Source of the DNA: Gentiana macrophylla
Lineage: Eukaryota > Streptophyta > Magnoliopsida > Gentianales > Gentianaceae
Direction of reading: 5' to 3'
DNA: 64,000 nucleotides
NCBI GenBank assembly: GCA_026214975.1
Contig: CM047805.1
Location: 65,387,383 to 65,451,382, forward strand
The notes under the pieces are model-generated. The model made no database searches, had not been told where the DNA came from, and worked only from the letters and a program-made list of their open reading frames with translations. This document shows, piece after piece, positions 46,051-56,575 of this stretch (positions within the stretch are counted from its first letter, which is position 1; each line of letters begins with the position of its first letter). Made by a program: the position numbers and the translations under genes.

Positions 46051-47347
46051 CGAGCAATTAAATAATCGCAGCTACGAAGCTTCTAAGGTACAACCGATCA
46101 CACAAAAGGATACATGGATGGATCCCATTGTAGCGTACCTAAAAGAAAATCAGCTACCAGAAGATAAAGGGCAAGCTCGTAAGATCCAACATTTATCCGA
46201 TAGGTATGCTCTGTTTAATGATATCTTATACAGAAAATCTTTTATATCTCCTTGGTTGCGTTGCGTCACTCTAGAAGAAGGAAACTACTTGTTAAGAGAA
46301 ATCTATTTAGGAATCTATGGAAGCCATATGGGATCAAGAGCTTTAGCTCGAAAGTGCAGGTTGTTTGGCTATTATTGGCCTAGGATGCAGCAGGATGCAG
46401 AGGAGTTAGTCTTGGCATGCAGGTCATATCAAGTCCATGGTAATCTATCTCACCAACCATCTGAGTTCCTAACCCCAATCACCTCAGCTTGGCCATTTGA
46501 TCAATGGGGTGTAGATTTGGTGGGGCCATTGCCTAAAGCACCAGGAAGTTACCAATTTCTGGTGGTGGCTATTGATTATTTCACTAAATGGGTAGAAGCT
46601 GAAGAATTAACTACTATCACAGCCAAACAGATCCAGAAGTTCCTATGGAAGAACATAATGTGCAGATACGACATACCCAAAGTCCTAATTTCGGACAATG
46701 GAACCCAATTTGAAGACAAAGGAGTTAAAGAATGGTGTGCTGATTTGGGCTTAACTTAACACTTCACTTCTGATGGTCATCCGCAAGCCAACGGCCAAGT
46801 GGAACAGACCAACAAGCAAATTAAGATGGGCCTTAAGAAAAGATTAGAGCATGAAGGAAAGCATTGGGTAGAACATCTACCAAACATTCTCTGGGCCTAC
46901 AGAACTACGCCGAATGCGTCATCCCAGGAAACTCCATTCTCTCTGGCATATGGGTGTGAAGCTGTTATACTAGCAAAGATCGGCCTTCCATCTCCCAGAA
47001 CGGCTCGATACAATGATCAGGTCCAAGAAGAAGAAATGAGGCACGCTAAAGATGAATTGGAAGAAAAGAGAGATGTTGCTTTGATCCAAATGGCTAAATA
47101 CAAGTAGCAAGTATCCCAGTACTATAATTCAAGGGTCAAGAAATGTTACTTTAAAGTTGGTGATTTGGTTCTGCACAAAAACGAAGTCAGCAGGCAAGTA
47201 CCAAGTGGAAATTTGAGCCCAAACTAGGAAGGACCCTATCAAATCATTAAAGTACATGGAAAAGGAGCTTATCAGTTGGCTGATAGAACGGGAATAACTG
47301 TTCCCCGAAGTTGGAATGCGGTTAATCTGAAGAAATTTTATGTTTAA
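46051..47347 (+). pseudogene. Element C integrase
   Basis: Zinc domain: H-x-H region GIYGSHMGSRALARK, then ACRSYQVHG, where the second Cys of the C-x2-C pair is Tyr. Core: WGVDLVGPLPKAPG (first Asp), LISDNGTQF (second Asp), a TAA at 46757-46759, then HPQANGQVEQTNKQIKMGLK with the third acidic Glu intact. The C-terminal part continues through LPNILWAYRTTPNASSQETP to a TAG at 47105-47107, then [27 protein letters not shown] and NLKKFYV ending at TAA 47345-47347. Family role: insertion of the cDNA into host DNA. Disrupted. Confidence 0.88.
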
Positions 47348-47455
47348 GGCAAGTAACTGTCACTTTGTTATTCTGCTAGTTTATTATGTATTGTGATACT
47401 ATGTTGAACTTTTGAATTATTTTGAATGAAATGGCGTTGACTATAATATTCTGTT

Positions 47456-48350
47456 GTTAAACTCTTAAAAAGAGAAAATTTCGTTAAGTCTGAAAATCAG
47501 ACCACTTTAAGACTTCAGGTCAGGTCTTAAAGTATTAGACCTCAGGTCAGGTCAATTAACTCTTAAAAAGAGAAAATTTCGTTAAGTCTGAAAATCAGAC
47601 CACTTTAAGACTTCAGGTCAGGTCTTAAAGTATCAGACCTCAGGTCAGGTCAATTAACTCTTAAAAAGAGAAAATTTTGTTAAGTCTGAAAATCAGACCA
47701 CTTTAAGACTTCAGGTCAGGTCTTAAAGTATCAGACCTCAGGTCCGGTCAATTAACTCTTAAAAATGAGAAAATTTCGTTAAGTCTGAAAATCAGACCAC
47801 TTTAAGACTTCAGGTCAGGTCTTAAAGTATCAGACCTCAGGTCAGGTCAATTAACTCTTAAAAAGAGAAAATTTCGTTAAGTCTAAAAATCAGACCACTT
47901 TAAGACTTCAGGTCAGGTCTTAAAGTATCAGACCTCATGTCAGGTCAATTAACTCTTAAAAAGAGAAAAATTCGTTAAATCTGAAAAAGCAGACCACTTT
48001 AAGACTTCAGGTCATGTCTTAGAGTATCAGACCTCAGGTCATGTCAATTAACTCTTAAAAAGAGAAAAATTCGTTAAATCTGAAAAATCAGACCACTTTA
48101 AGACTTCAGGTCAGGTCTTAGAATATCAGACCTCAGGTCGTGTCAATTAACTCTTAAAAAGAGAAAAAAGTCATTAAAGTCTGAAAGACCAGACCAATTT
48201 AATACTTTAGGTCAGGTCTTAAAATCATCAGACCTCAGGTCAGGTCGATTCACTCTTAAAAGGAAAAAAAATGGTTAAGCCTGAAAAATCAAACCAGGTT
48301 GAGACTTCAGGTCAGGAATCAAATTGTCAGACCTCAGGTCAGGCCTGAAA
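47456..48350 (+). repeat. 97-100 bp tandem repeat block, nine units, inside element C
   Basis: ACTCTTAAAAAGAGAAAA recurs about every 98 bp (near 47460, 47558, 47656, 47754, 47853, 47950, 48050, 48150, 48250). Each unit can form three hairpins: CTCTTAAAAAGAG, GTCTGAAAATCAGAC, and CTTTAAGAC/GTCTTAAAG around TTCAGGTCAG. The last two units are more diverged. Tandem repeats between pol and the 3' LTR are known from Tat elements and can seed satellites. Confidence 0.92.
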
Positions 48351-48617
48351 AAATAAAATAAAAAACCAAGTATGACGTGTGTTTGACAAACAAATCACAT
48401 GTCATACTGGGGGAACAAAGTATAAAGACATAGAGACAAACACAACATATAGAGATTATGCAGAATGGTGCCACAAAAGCACTAAAATTTCAAGATAAAG
48501 AAATTGCACAAAATGGTGCCACAAAGGCACTAAAGTTTCAAGGCCACAAGCAAAGTTTTGAAAACAATAACAGCGCAAGTTGCAATGTTTGAGGTTAGGA
48601 TTGAAAGAAAAAACAAA
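48351..48617. other. Linker between repeats and antisense gene
   Basis: AT-rich, with a short direct repeat (GGTGCCACAAAAGCACTAAA near 48466 and 48512). No gene on either strand; it would be the 3' flank of the antisense gene. Confidence 0.45.
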
Positions 48618-50619
48618 TTAAGCATCTTTAATTTGAACTGGGGGGAGCTTGAGATTGGGATGATGAGCCAGTTTGAGCAGCTGGAGACTTTTTACCATAT
48701 TTGGAAACCAAGTCCACTCCATCTCTAAAGTCTTTGAATCTGGCCTCATAAGTCTGGGACCCATCATTCCTTTTCCAACCCGAAGGTGATGTTTGGCAGC
48801 ATCAACATCAAGACCTGCTACCCTCATATCATCAATAGTTGAGGAGTATCCGAACCAAATAATCGGAGCAAATAACATCATTATACTGTCGGCTAGCTCG
48901 TCAGATTTTCTGTAATCAGCAAGGGCATTAGGAATATGCTCAGGGAGTTTGCTCTTCAAGTTGTCTCTTTCTTCCTCAAGATCGGCTACCATCTTTTCCA
49001 GGTTGGATCTGATTTGATTAGCAGTAGCAACATGACTCTGGAACTCAGTAGCCTTGATCTTCAGCTCACCATCTTTTGCCAACAGTTCATTAGATAAGGC
49101 CATTTTCTCAGCTGTAGAAGTATTCAACAAATATTCATACTTGGCCTTCTATTCAGATAAAGAACGGGACAAATTCTCTTCAACTTTTCCCGAATTCTTC
49201 AATCTGGACAGGACCTCCCTACCCAATTTGGCACCCTAAAAAGGAGCACATGGAGTAAAGTCAACATATAATATTTAAGAAAGACAGATTACTATATCTT
49301 AGAGGGGATTCTTACAAATTTTGACAAGTCTTGATTGGACCACTCTTTCCAATCATATCTTTCCCCTTGGACTCGCTCAGAGGCCTCAGCACCTTCATCA
49401 GCCTGATTGTGAGATCTGATGCGTTTTGAAGGACGTCTAGTCTCAGCAGTGGTCTCCACTGGAGAAGTACACATGACCATCCTGTAATCATGGGTATTCT
49501 CAGAATCGTCATCAGCAGGATCTGTTTCGATTGAGGGATCATTTGGATGAGCGTCAACAGGGTTAACAGTTAGATCAGACACGTTCGGATTGATAATGGG
49601 ATCTGATGCATCCTGACCCCTGGGAGGCGAAGCGTCATCAGCTATCTGAATGATATCAGTAAAGCTTGCCACTGCACACATCAAGAACAGTCATGTTAAA
49701 GTAAGTGTAAAATAGAGTATGCAGGAATTCAAGAGGGAAACAACCTACTTATATTATATCTCTCCACTGATAGCTCAACATAAGGATATGGACCAGCTGT
49801 CTCTAGGCGAGCATCGTCAATTAAATTAGAACTATACTTCTTTAAACCCAGATATATACTAGATTTCCTGATATCATGAAGCAACTTTTTACCTATTTTA
49901 CTCTCCAACACGTCACTACCCCTAGTAGATGTGTTCCATTTGCCTAAGTTCCTGGCTGTTCTAGACCTGACGTAAAAGAAATGTTTTTTCTAGTCAGGAA
50001 AAGATTGATCAGTCTTCTTGATTAGCGGGATGCCACTCAGTTCGTCGGTTCTTCTATAGAAGGTGTACCAGCCCGGATTATTCTTCACCTGCTTACACTG
50101 GTAAAAAGTCCTAAATAAGGACAATGTGAAAGGGGTAACGAAACATCTACACCAGATCATGAACCCAGTTATAGCCCTAACACTATTAGGGACAACCTGA
50201 CCATTACATAAATCATAGAACCTGAGTACTTCTAAATAACCGGGAGGAAGAGAAAACCTGAGTCCGCACTCGAATTGTTCTTTATAAATAGTACAATACT
50301 CCGGAGAGGGAGTGGCGGCACTCTGACCAGGAGCATGTTGAATAGGGGCATAAACATCTTTGTTTATCCCGTACCGGTCACAGATTTTGGTGATATCATC
50401 ATCACTCAGATTGGAATCAATCGCGTGACAAGCCATCAAATTTTTTGTCTCGTAAGTTCTTCTCAGAGCTCTAATGGGTGCAGACAACCCAGAAATAATA
50501 TACTCAGTCGGAGGCGATTCAATAAATGGAGGGACTATGGAAGCAAGCAAATGAGGAGGGAGAATAGAAAGAAGGGGATTCTCACCGGGATTAGATATAT
50601 CAGATTGATTCGGATTCAT
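48618..50619 (-). pseudogene. Antisense additional gene of element C (three exons; putative gypsy-type transposon domain plus coiled coil)
   Basis: Opposite to gag-pol. Exon 1 50619-49749 starts MNPNQSDISNPGEN and carries a block matching the plant putative gypsy-type transposon domain family (Transposase_28): CTIYKEQFECGLRFSLPPGY, LEVLRFYDLCNGQVVPNSVR, FVTPFTLSLFRTFYQ, GWYTFYRR. Exon 2 49671-49316 is acidic and polar (disordered, SKRIRSH basic patch). Exon 3 49235-48618 is a helical coiled-coil (LNTSTAEKMALSNELLAKDG, NLEKMVADLEEERDNLKSKL). Both introns (49748-49672, 49315-49236) are GT...AG, and phases match, giving 614 codons. Two premature TAGs: 49992-49990 (codon 210) and 49151-49149. Additional ORFs, some antisense, are known in Tat elements; their function is not established. 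Confidence 0.75.
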
Positions 50620-50939
50620 GAAAAATAAGGAAATTGCACAATAAGAAGGAGAACTTACTTGGTGTTTCAATGCGCAAATGAACAAATTTGATGCCTTTAG
50701 CTATAAATAACGATGATTGTTCACTGGATTTGGTGAGTTTAATAGCCCCTAGTCAAATGATGGGACGTTTCGACTACGCGTCACTGGAAGAGACTATAGC
50801 AATTAATATTGGTGGCGTTTGAAATAACCGAGGCAACATTGGTTACGCCACCTATACAATACACGTGGAAGATTTATAGGCTTCAGATCTTAATCGACGT
50901 ATCACGATAGGGTCACATCAATCACGATCTGGAGGGCTT
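50620..50939. other. Element C region before the 3' LTR; probable promoter of the antisense gene
   Basis: No coding sequence. On the minus strand TATTTATAGC-like sequence near 50698-50710 (plus: GCTATAAATAA) could be a TATA box about 85 bases before the antisense ATG. On the plus strand it ends in a weak purine tract GGAGGG (50931-50936) before the LTR. Confidence 0.4.
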
Positions 50940-51752
50940 TGATTGAGGATAACATGAATGCCTCCATGTGGCACATATCTCATGAACAAGTTAGTAGATC
51001 AGATCAAGGATTTTCATTGAGCTAGAGGCTGTACCGACCAGGGCAGGTCCCTCACCGTCGCTTTCATAGCATGCCAGCTTTCTATTATGTTACCGGCCTT
51101 GGAATAGATCTATCCCAGCTTTGCTTTATGCATCGACGGATTTCGGTCCCAATATAATAGCTGATTCTTTTATTTGAGTTTAGATAGACCTAACTTGGAA
51201 AAGCCGATCTATCTAGCCTGGCTACCTTTCAAGTCGAGGATGAAGTTCCAGAGGCACCTCACCAAGTCTTCAGGCAAAGGTTACATGGTTATGCAGATTG
51301 ATCTAGAAAAAGCTTGCTATCCGGCTGGAAAAGAAAAGGTAGTCCGGAAGCTTCCTTTCTCCCAACAAGCAAGACGAGATCACCACTTCTCTCAGTAATG
51401 CACTTCCTTTACTACCAGGGCAGGTCCCTATTGCCTAGACGACCAGGGCAGGTCCCTATTGCCTGGACGACCAGGGCATGTCCCTAGTCAGGAAAGGATG
51501 GATTAAAGATCTGTGAATAGTTTCATGTAGATGTGAGACGTGGGTAGAGCGTATAACCGCCCACTAACTCCACTAACTCCAATCTTATGCGTAACCGCCT
51601 GAACTACGGTTGGACTTGATTCCAAATATATATTTGGATACGTAGGAAGCTTATTCCTTAAGTTCAGTCCATAGAAAAAAACTACTCTACCTTTGATCCT
51701 AGAGCAAAAAAGGCCCATTCAGTTTTCGATACATTCCAACGGAGTTCGATCA
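50940..51752 (+). repeat. 3' LTR of element C (813 bp, with insertion)
   Basis: Matches the 5' LTR at both ends, but about 359 bp (51055-51413) replace roughly 12 bp of the 5' copy. Ends GAGTTCGATCA followed by ggtac. Confidence 0.9.
51055..51413 (+). other. Foreign insertion in the C 3' LTR with a LINE-RT-like fragment
   Basis: Absent from the 5' LTR. In one frame it reads ...KSSGKGYMVMQIDLEKACYP (about 51260-51320), which resembles the RT motif A region of plant L1 elements (GKKGYMA.KIDLEKAYDR). No TIRs or duplication border it. It may be filler captured at a repaired break inside the LTR repeat of CCAGGGCAGGTCC words. Confidence 0.6.
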
Positions 51753-51757
51753 GGTAC

Positions 51758-52104
51758 CAGAGACAAGGTTTTGCCGAGCTTTCAGAATTAGTCATTATTA
51801 CCCTAAAAAAGTAATATTTTGTGAAGTTCATAGAAACGTCAACTTCGAGACGTGGCAATTTGAAGGCGGAGGCCATGCTGATTCGGGAGGACTTTGATAT
51901 TGCACTGCTTGTGATGGAGAAAAAGCTAGAGAATATGTCAAATGAGGAGTTTGTTGATCTCGATTAGAAGGCAGTGTCATGCATAATCTAATTTAATTCT
52001 AACAAGTGTTTAATAGAGCTTGTTACAAATATAACAACTGCTACTGCTGCATCAATGCATAAGTGTGAAGCAAAAACCTCTTTGATGCATTTGATCAAAC
52101 ACAA
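51758..52104 (+). pseudogene. Copia remnant D: primer-binding site continuation and gag fragment
   Basis: CAGAGACAAGG completes the primer-binding site begun at 41525. From about 51860 a Tnt1-like copia gag fragment can be read: EAMLIREDFDIALLVMEK, NMSNEEFVDLD, a stop, KAVSCII, then TATAASMHKCEAKTSLMHL. Relatives have a W...M..ED...AL...DE.W..LD.KA..AI.L sequence here. At least two in-frame stops occur. It is cut at 52104 by copia element E, so the rest of D would lie beyond the window. Confidence 0.6.
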
Positions 52105-52358
52105 TGCTTAAAAATCAGTTGGAGCGGTTATGTAGTTTTTAGGAGCAGTTAGTTAGTTAATTAAGTAATTAAGTTCTTCCTAGATGTATATATAGTTGGT
52201 TCAAACTTCAATTATACAAAAGTTAGTCCAATTGTAATCTAAAGGATATAGTCAAACAATAGAATTTCCGGTTTTCTCCTTCACTGTTTTCTCGTTTTCT
52301 TCATCATTGTTCTCTTTTTTTTCCTGCTTTCTGAATTCCTATTTGGAATAATTCTTCA
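52105..52358 (+). repeat. 5' LTR of copia element E (254 bp)
   Basis: TGCTTAAAAATCAGTTGG ... AATTCTTCA with a TATATATAG box near 52186. It is followed by a degenerate copia primer-binding site (52359-52371, matching 10 of 13 positions of TGGTATCAGAGCG). Possible duplication cacaa at 52100-52104; the 3' LTR is not in the window. Confidence 0.65.
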
Positions 52359-53101
52359 TCGTGTCAAAGCGTTGTTAGCTGCAAATCTCTATTTCTCTTC
52401 ATTAGTTCTTGTAGTTTATAGTTCTCTTGATAAGAACCGTGACGTTCTTGAAGGTTTCTGCACATTTGCAGTTCATTTTTGGTTTTCTTGAAGTTTGGTT
52501 GGTTCTGTTCAAAGAGATGGCTGCTGAAAGTCCAGTATACTTGCCAGGACATCCTTATTATTTCCATCCTAATGAAAGTCCTGCACTAGTTCTTGTTCAA
52601 CTTTTATTGAACAACAAGAACTATCATCCTTGGAGCAATTCAGTCAAGATGGAACTTATTACAAAGAATAAAATTGATGGATCAGTTGTGAGACCTACCG
52701 TTGGTTCACAACAATTCCAGGTATGGTAACAATGTAATACATTTGTCAAAACATGGTTATTGAATTCTGTCATAGCTTCTATTGCCCAAAGTATCATGTA
52801 TCAATAAATCACAAGAGGAATGTGGTTAGATCTAGCTACAAGATTTTCTAGAATGGATGTGTTTAGGCTCATTGATCTTCTTGGAGAAGTTAATACCCTT
52901 AAACAGGGTAATCGTGATTTTACTAGTTATTTCACCAAAATGAAAACATTGTGTGGTGAGATAGGAATCATGAGACCAGAACCATCTTGCAAGTGTGAAC
53001 CTCGATTCCATTGTGATGTCATTCAAGTGTTTAATGGATATGCAAAAACTGAAATGATAGTAAGATTCTTAAAAGGGTTAAATGCTGAGTATTCCCAAGT
53101 G

Positions 53102-53106
53102 CTGAC
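53102..53106 (+). other. Target-site duplication of the solo LTR in E gag (ctgac)
   Basis: CTGAC is repeated at 54623-54627; excising the LTR and one copy restores the gag frame. Confidence 0.9.
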
Positions 53107-54622
53107 TGTTAACAGTGATTTTTATGGTTTATATGACTTTATTTCGTAGCAATTTCCTTTGTGTTTTATTACTTTTTATAGAAAAGTAAGTGTTTAAGTG
53201 AATTATTGAAAGAATGCGTATTGAAATGGTTTAAGTACAAAATCGAGCTATTTACGTGGTTCTATTGATGATTTTCTATCTAGATATATGGTTCTACATT
53301 TTGCACGTTTCTATTATCTTGTATGTATATTTGCATGGCATGGAATGAGTTCTAAAGATGTCCTACTATGAAGATTTAATGGAAAGGGGAAGATGCAAGT
53401 TGAAGATGGGATGAAGAAATTATACAAGTCTGAACGAGTGTTTTCAATTTCGTCCAGTGGACCGACGTCTGAAGGCCTGGACGGGCGTCCATGAGAGCAA
53501 TCTGATTCAGGATTTCAAGAATTTTGTTGAACGAGTGTATACAATAGGCGTCTGATCAAGCTCGGCCCCACTCGAAGATTTCATGCATACCAGACGGGCG
53601 TCCATAATAGTGAACGAGCGTCCGACACCGACTTTAGTTAAACCGACCTTGAATTCTATAAATATAACGCTGCATCTCAACCCTAGAGGATACCTCATAT
53701 CACACCATATTATACATTGAGAAAACCCTAGAATTGAGCAAAGTTAGGCTCGGTTGACCGAGCCCTGGTGCTCGGTCGACCGAGGGTTGTTTTTTTTTAT
53801 TTTTTTAATATTGTTTCGTTTCTGGATTGTGCTGATGACTGGGGGTTGTGCAGTTTGTTCAAGTTATGTGAATCCGTTTCAGCAGGTTCTTAGTTTTCAA
53901 CCTTAGGTTTATTTTGTGATTTTAATTAAAGTCGTATCTTTTCTATATGCTTATTATTGTTATGCAATTTAAATCGAGAGATGTATTGCTGTTGATGTTT
54001 ACTATGTGATGAGAATCGGTGTAAACCTAGATCACCATAGGAAAGATTGGATTTTTAACCTAAAAATAACGAGAGTTGTTAGGTTAGAAATCTATGTTGC
54101 TAGATTGAATAAATCTTACACCTTTGTTATGAAAGCGTTAATCTTTAAGGATCGAGAGATGACGAGATTAATAGACGAATTATCTAAGAGATTAGGAATT
54201 CGAACCTACGATAGGTGAATCACGATTTGAGTTAAATCATCACATGATAACCTTAGGGAGGAAATTGAGGGTTGCGGGAACGGTGGATCATTGCTTGTTC
54301 GTTGTTTAATCACCATGATCATCGTCACAACTTTACAGTTGTTTATTGTTTTTTTTCTAGTTTATAGTTTAGATTTAGGTTTCGCAACTATCTTTCCTGG
54401 CTTTGGATTCTAGATCCTCTGTCCAGTTTATTGTTTTCGTTTTTCTTTAGTTCTATTTTGTTTTATTTTTCGTGACAACTTTAGAGAAATTAAGAACTAG
54501 ACCAACCTCGATTCCCTGTGATTCGACTCCGGTATTAACCTCTATACTACGATCCCTGCACTTGGGGTAAACCGGATTATTTTTATTACTTGTTTATTTT
54601 TCATTAGATAAAATCCGAGACA
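53107..54622 (+). mobile_element. Solo LTR (1516 bp, gypsy-like, plus strand) inside copia E gag
   Basis: TGTTAACAGTG ... ATCCGAGACA with a perfect ctgac duplication. TATA box TATAAATA at 53657-53664. A GACGGGCGTCC-type block (53450-53640) precedes it and a CTCGGTTGACCGAG/CTCGGTCGACCGAG block (53748-53787) follows. Shares AGATCACCATAGGAAAGATTG-like and AAGAGATTAGGA words with the solo LTR at 24691-26168 (opposite strand). A frame at 54006-54218 is not credible coding sequence. Confidence 0.88.
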
Positions 54623-54980
54623 CTGACTCAAGCACAGTTGATGGTTATACTGCTTGATTTTCAAACTATATTGGCCATGGCTTTAAAGTTGGAAACACAG
54701 AGAGATTATGCCTTGAATCAATCAAAGGGAATTGAATCCACAGTCCTGCTTAATAGGTCATATGGTGGACCTAGCAATACTAGTAATTTTGATTTCACCC
54801 TAATCCTCCTGCTAATTCAAACTTACATAATAGGCAAGCACATGGTTCTGTTGCTAGTAATATTGGATTCAAGAGAGGGACAAATCCTCAATAAAAGAAA
54901 ATACAGTGCACATTTTATGGATATACATGGCATACTATAGACACATGCTATAAAATCCACCTGGATATAAGCCCAGAAGT

Positions 54981-55580
54981 AGGTTTAATATGGTAGAATC
55001 TGGTATGGAGAATCAAGATCAAGGGTCTGCTGCTTTAATATCAACTCCTACTCAGCAAGGCTTCTCAAGAGAATGAGTACTTCAATTTGAACAAGTCTCA
55101 GTATCAGCATTTATTGAAGCTGTTGGGCACTTTTAAACAAGAAGCTTATGATCATCTAGCAAATCAAGATTTTATCATTGTAGGATTACCAAATGGTACT
55201 GGTGTTGCAGTCAGCCATATTGGTACTATATCCTTTTGTAATGGCATGATTCTACATAAAGTACTATATAGAGCAGAATTTAATTTCAGTTTAATCTTAT
55301 TAACCAAGCTTACTTCTAATTCAGAAAGCTTGATTGTATTTAATCTTGATTTGTGTATGATACATGACAAGAAGAGTGGGAAAGTGATTTGATGAGCTAA
55401 GAAAGAAAGGGGCATATATGTGCTAGATCATTCGCTTACTGCTATTAGTTTCCTTACTTTTTCGTCTGTCAATGTTTGTAAAGCACAAATTTCTGATTTG
55501 AGCTTATGGCATTATAGATTACGCCATTTGTCTAAGAAGAGAGTTTAATTCACAACTCTGTTGTAATAAAATATGATACT
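54981..55580 (+). pseudogene. Copia element E protease/GAG-pre-integrase region
   Basis: A partly open stretch includes DHLANQDFIIVGLPNGTG, NGMILHKVLYRAEFNFSLIL (typical of the region between protease and integrase, relatives reading ..NVLYVPEF.FNL.S), DLCMIHDKKSGKVI, stops at 55390-55392, and the GAG-pre-integrase zinc motif LWHYRLRHLSKKRV at 55504-55548. The protease active site is not clear. Multiple stops and frame changes. Confidence 0.7.
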
Positions 55581-56180
55581 CATGATGTATGCCATGTTTG
55601 TCATATTGCTATACAAAAGAAGAATCCATTTCCTTTAAGTGTTACTAGTTCTAATATTGCTTTTGACCTTATACATGTTGATATTCGGGGTCCACACAGA
55701 CACCCTACTGTCCATGGACAATCCTATTTTCTAACCATTGTAGTTACTAGATTCACCTGAGTTTTCCTGATGAAAACAAAAACAAAAGATGGTTTGCTTA
55801 ATAAGTCTTTTCACCAATATGTGGTTGTTCAGTTTAAGAAACACCTTAAGATCATTAGATCTAATAATGGACAAGAGTTCATTATGACTGATTTTTATCT
55901 GGTAAAAGGAAATACCCACCAAACATTATGTGTTGACACACTTTAACAAAATGGTGTGGTGGAAAGAAAGCATCAACATATCCTTAATATGGCAAGCGAT
56001 TTTAGATTCAGGCTCATTTACCCATCTGCCGTTGGGGTAATGGTGTTTTTTTACATGATGTTAACATTATTAATGTAACACCTAGTTCTGTTATTCATAA
56101 TAACTGTCCTTATCAGTTGTTTTATGATAAAATTCCTGACTATGATTCTATTAAGTTGTTTGGATGCTCGGTATATGCTT
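55581..56180 (+). pseudogene. Copia element E integrase, truncated by element F
   Basis: Readable pieces, in more than one frame: CHVCHIAIQKKNPFPL, LIHVDIRGPHRHPTVHGQSY (first Asp), IIRSNNGQEFI, where relatives have SDNG (second Asp is Asn, one G-to-A step), QNGVVERKHQHILNMA (third Glu intact), and KLFGCSVYAC at the end, where element F begins (56181). Stops near 55756 and 55945 break it. RT and RNase H of E are beyond the window or lost. Confidence 0.82.
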
Positions 56181-56575
56181 GTGTTGAAATAGTGTCCTAA
56201 ACACAATCGGGTTGAACCGGATCCGACCTGGTCAGATCAATTCTACTATCTCTTTGTGTTTATACATATATTAAATGACTTTTCAGTTGTCATATATATA
56301 TTTTTTCAAAGAACCAATTACGAATTGTTACATAATAACGTCCTTAGTATTAAACTGTGATAGAGAAACCATGATAGGCGATTATGGTTGATGAGATTTC
56401 TAATCACTTTAATAAGTTTCATACTTAAATGTCTCTAGGCTGATTTACTATTAATCAGGGCATTGAAAGTACAAACAGACTAGCACGTATTAGATGTCTT
56501 CTGTCTTCAAGGGCATGGATAGATCTCGTCTATCGAAGTGTAGAGACACTTGGAGTATACGTGGACGTGTATTGG
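56181..56575 (+). repeat. Truncated first LTR of copia element F (about 393 bp)
   Basis: Matches the first 393 bp of the full LTR at 59574-61552 (TGTTGAAATAGTGTCC onward). It then jumps at about 56573-56576 to internal sequence found at 63925 of the second unit. A deletion thus removed about 1.6 kb of LTR, the primer-binding site and about 2.37 kb of leader. Confidence 0.85.

Larger units (their letters stand above)
41531..51752 (+). mobile_element. Element C: complete Tat-lineage Ty3/gypsy retrotransposon (10.2 kb)
   Basis: The order is short LTR (463 bp), primer-binding site, gag, protease, RT, RNase H, second RNase H, integrase, 97-bp tandem repeats, an antisense extra gene, 3' LTR. A second RNase H before integrase, tandem repeats after pol and an additional ORF are the known hallmarks of the Tat clade. 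Both termini carry ggtac. The polyprotein is broken in many places, so the copy is non-autonomous. The 3' LTR holds a ~359-bp insertion absent from the 5' LTR. Confidence 0.92.
52517..54980 (+). pseudogene. Copia element E gag, interrupted by a solo LTR
   Basis: Starts MAAESPVYLPGHPYYFHPNE at the first ATG after the leader. The retrotran_gag core is seen as LLLNNKNYHPWSNSVKMELI, an in-frame TAA at 52727-52729, TWLLNSVIASIAQSI, a TAA at 52805-52807, then GMWLDLATRFSRMDVFRL, DFTSYFTKMKTLCGE and MIVRFLKGLNAEYSQV. After the solo LTR (53107-54622) the same frame resumes: QAQLMVILLDFQTILAMALK. A frame change leads to a damaged zinc knuckle (CTFYGYTWHTIDTC, second Cys lost) at about 54904. Family role: particle protein. 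Dead. Confidence 0.85.

Noticed and set aside
47456..48350. CRISPR-like array
   Set aside because: Units are contiguous with no unique spacers, in a plant retrotransposon; it is a tandem repeat.
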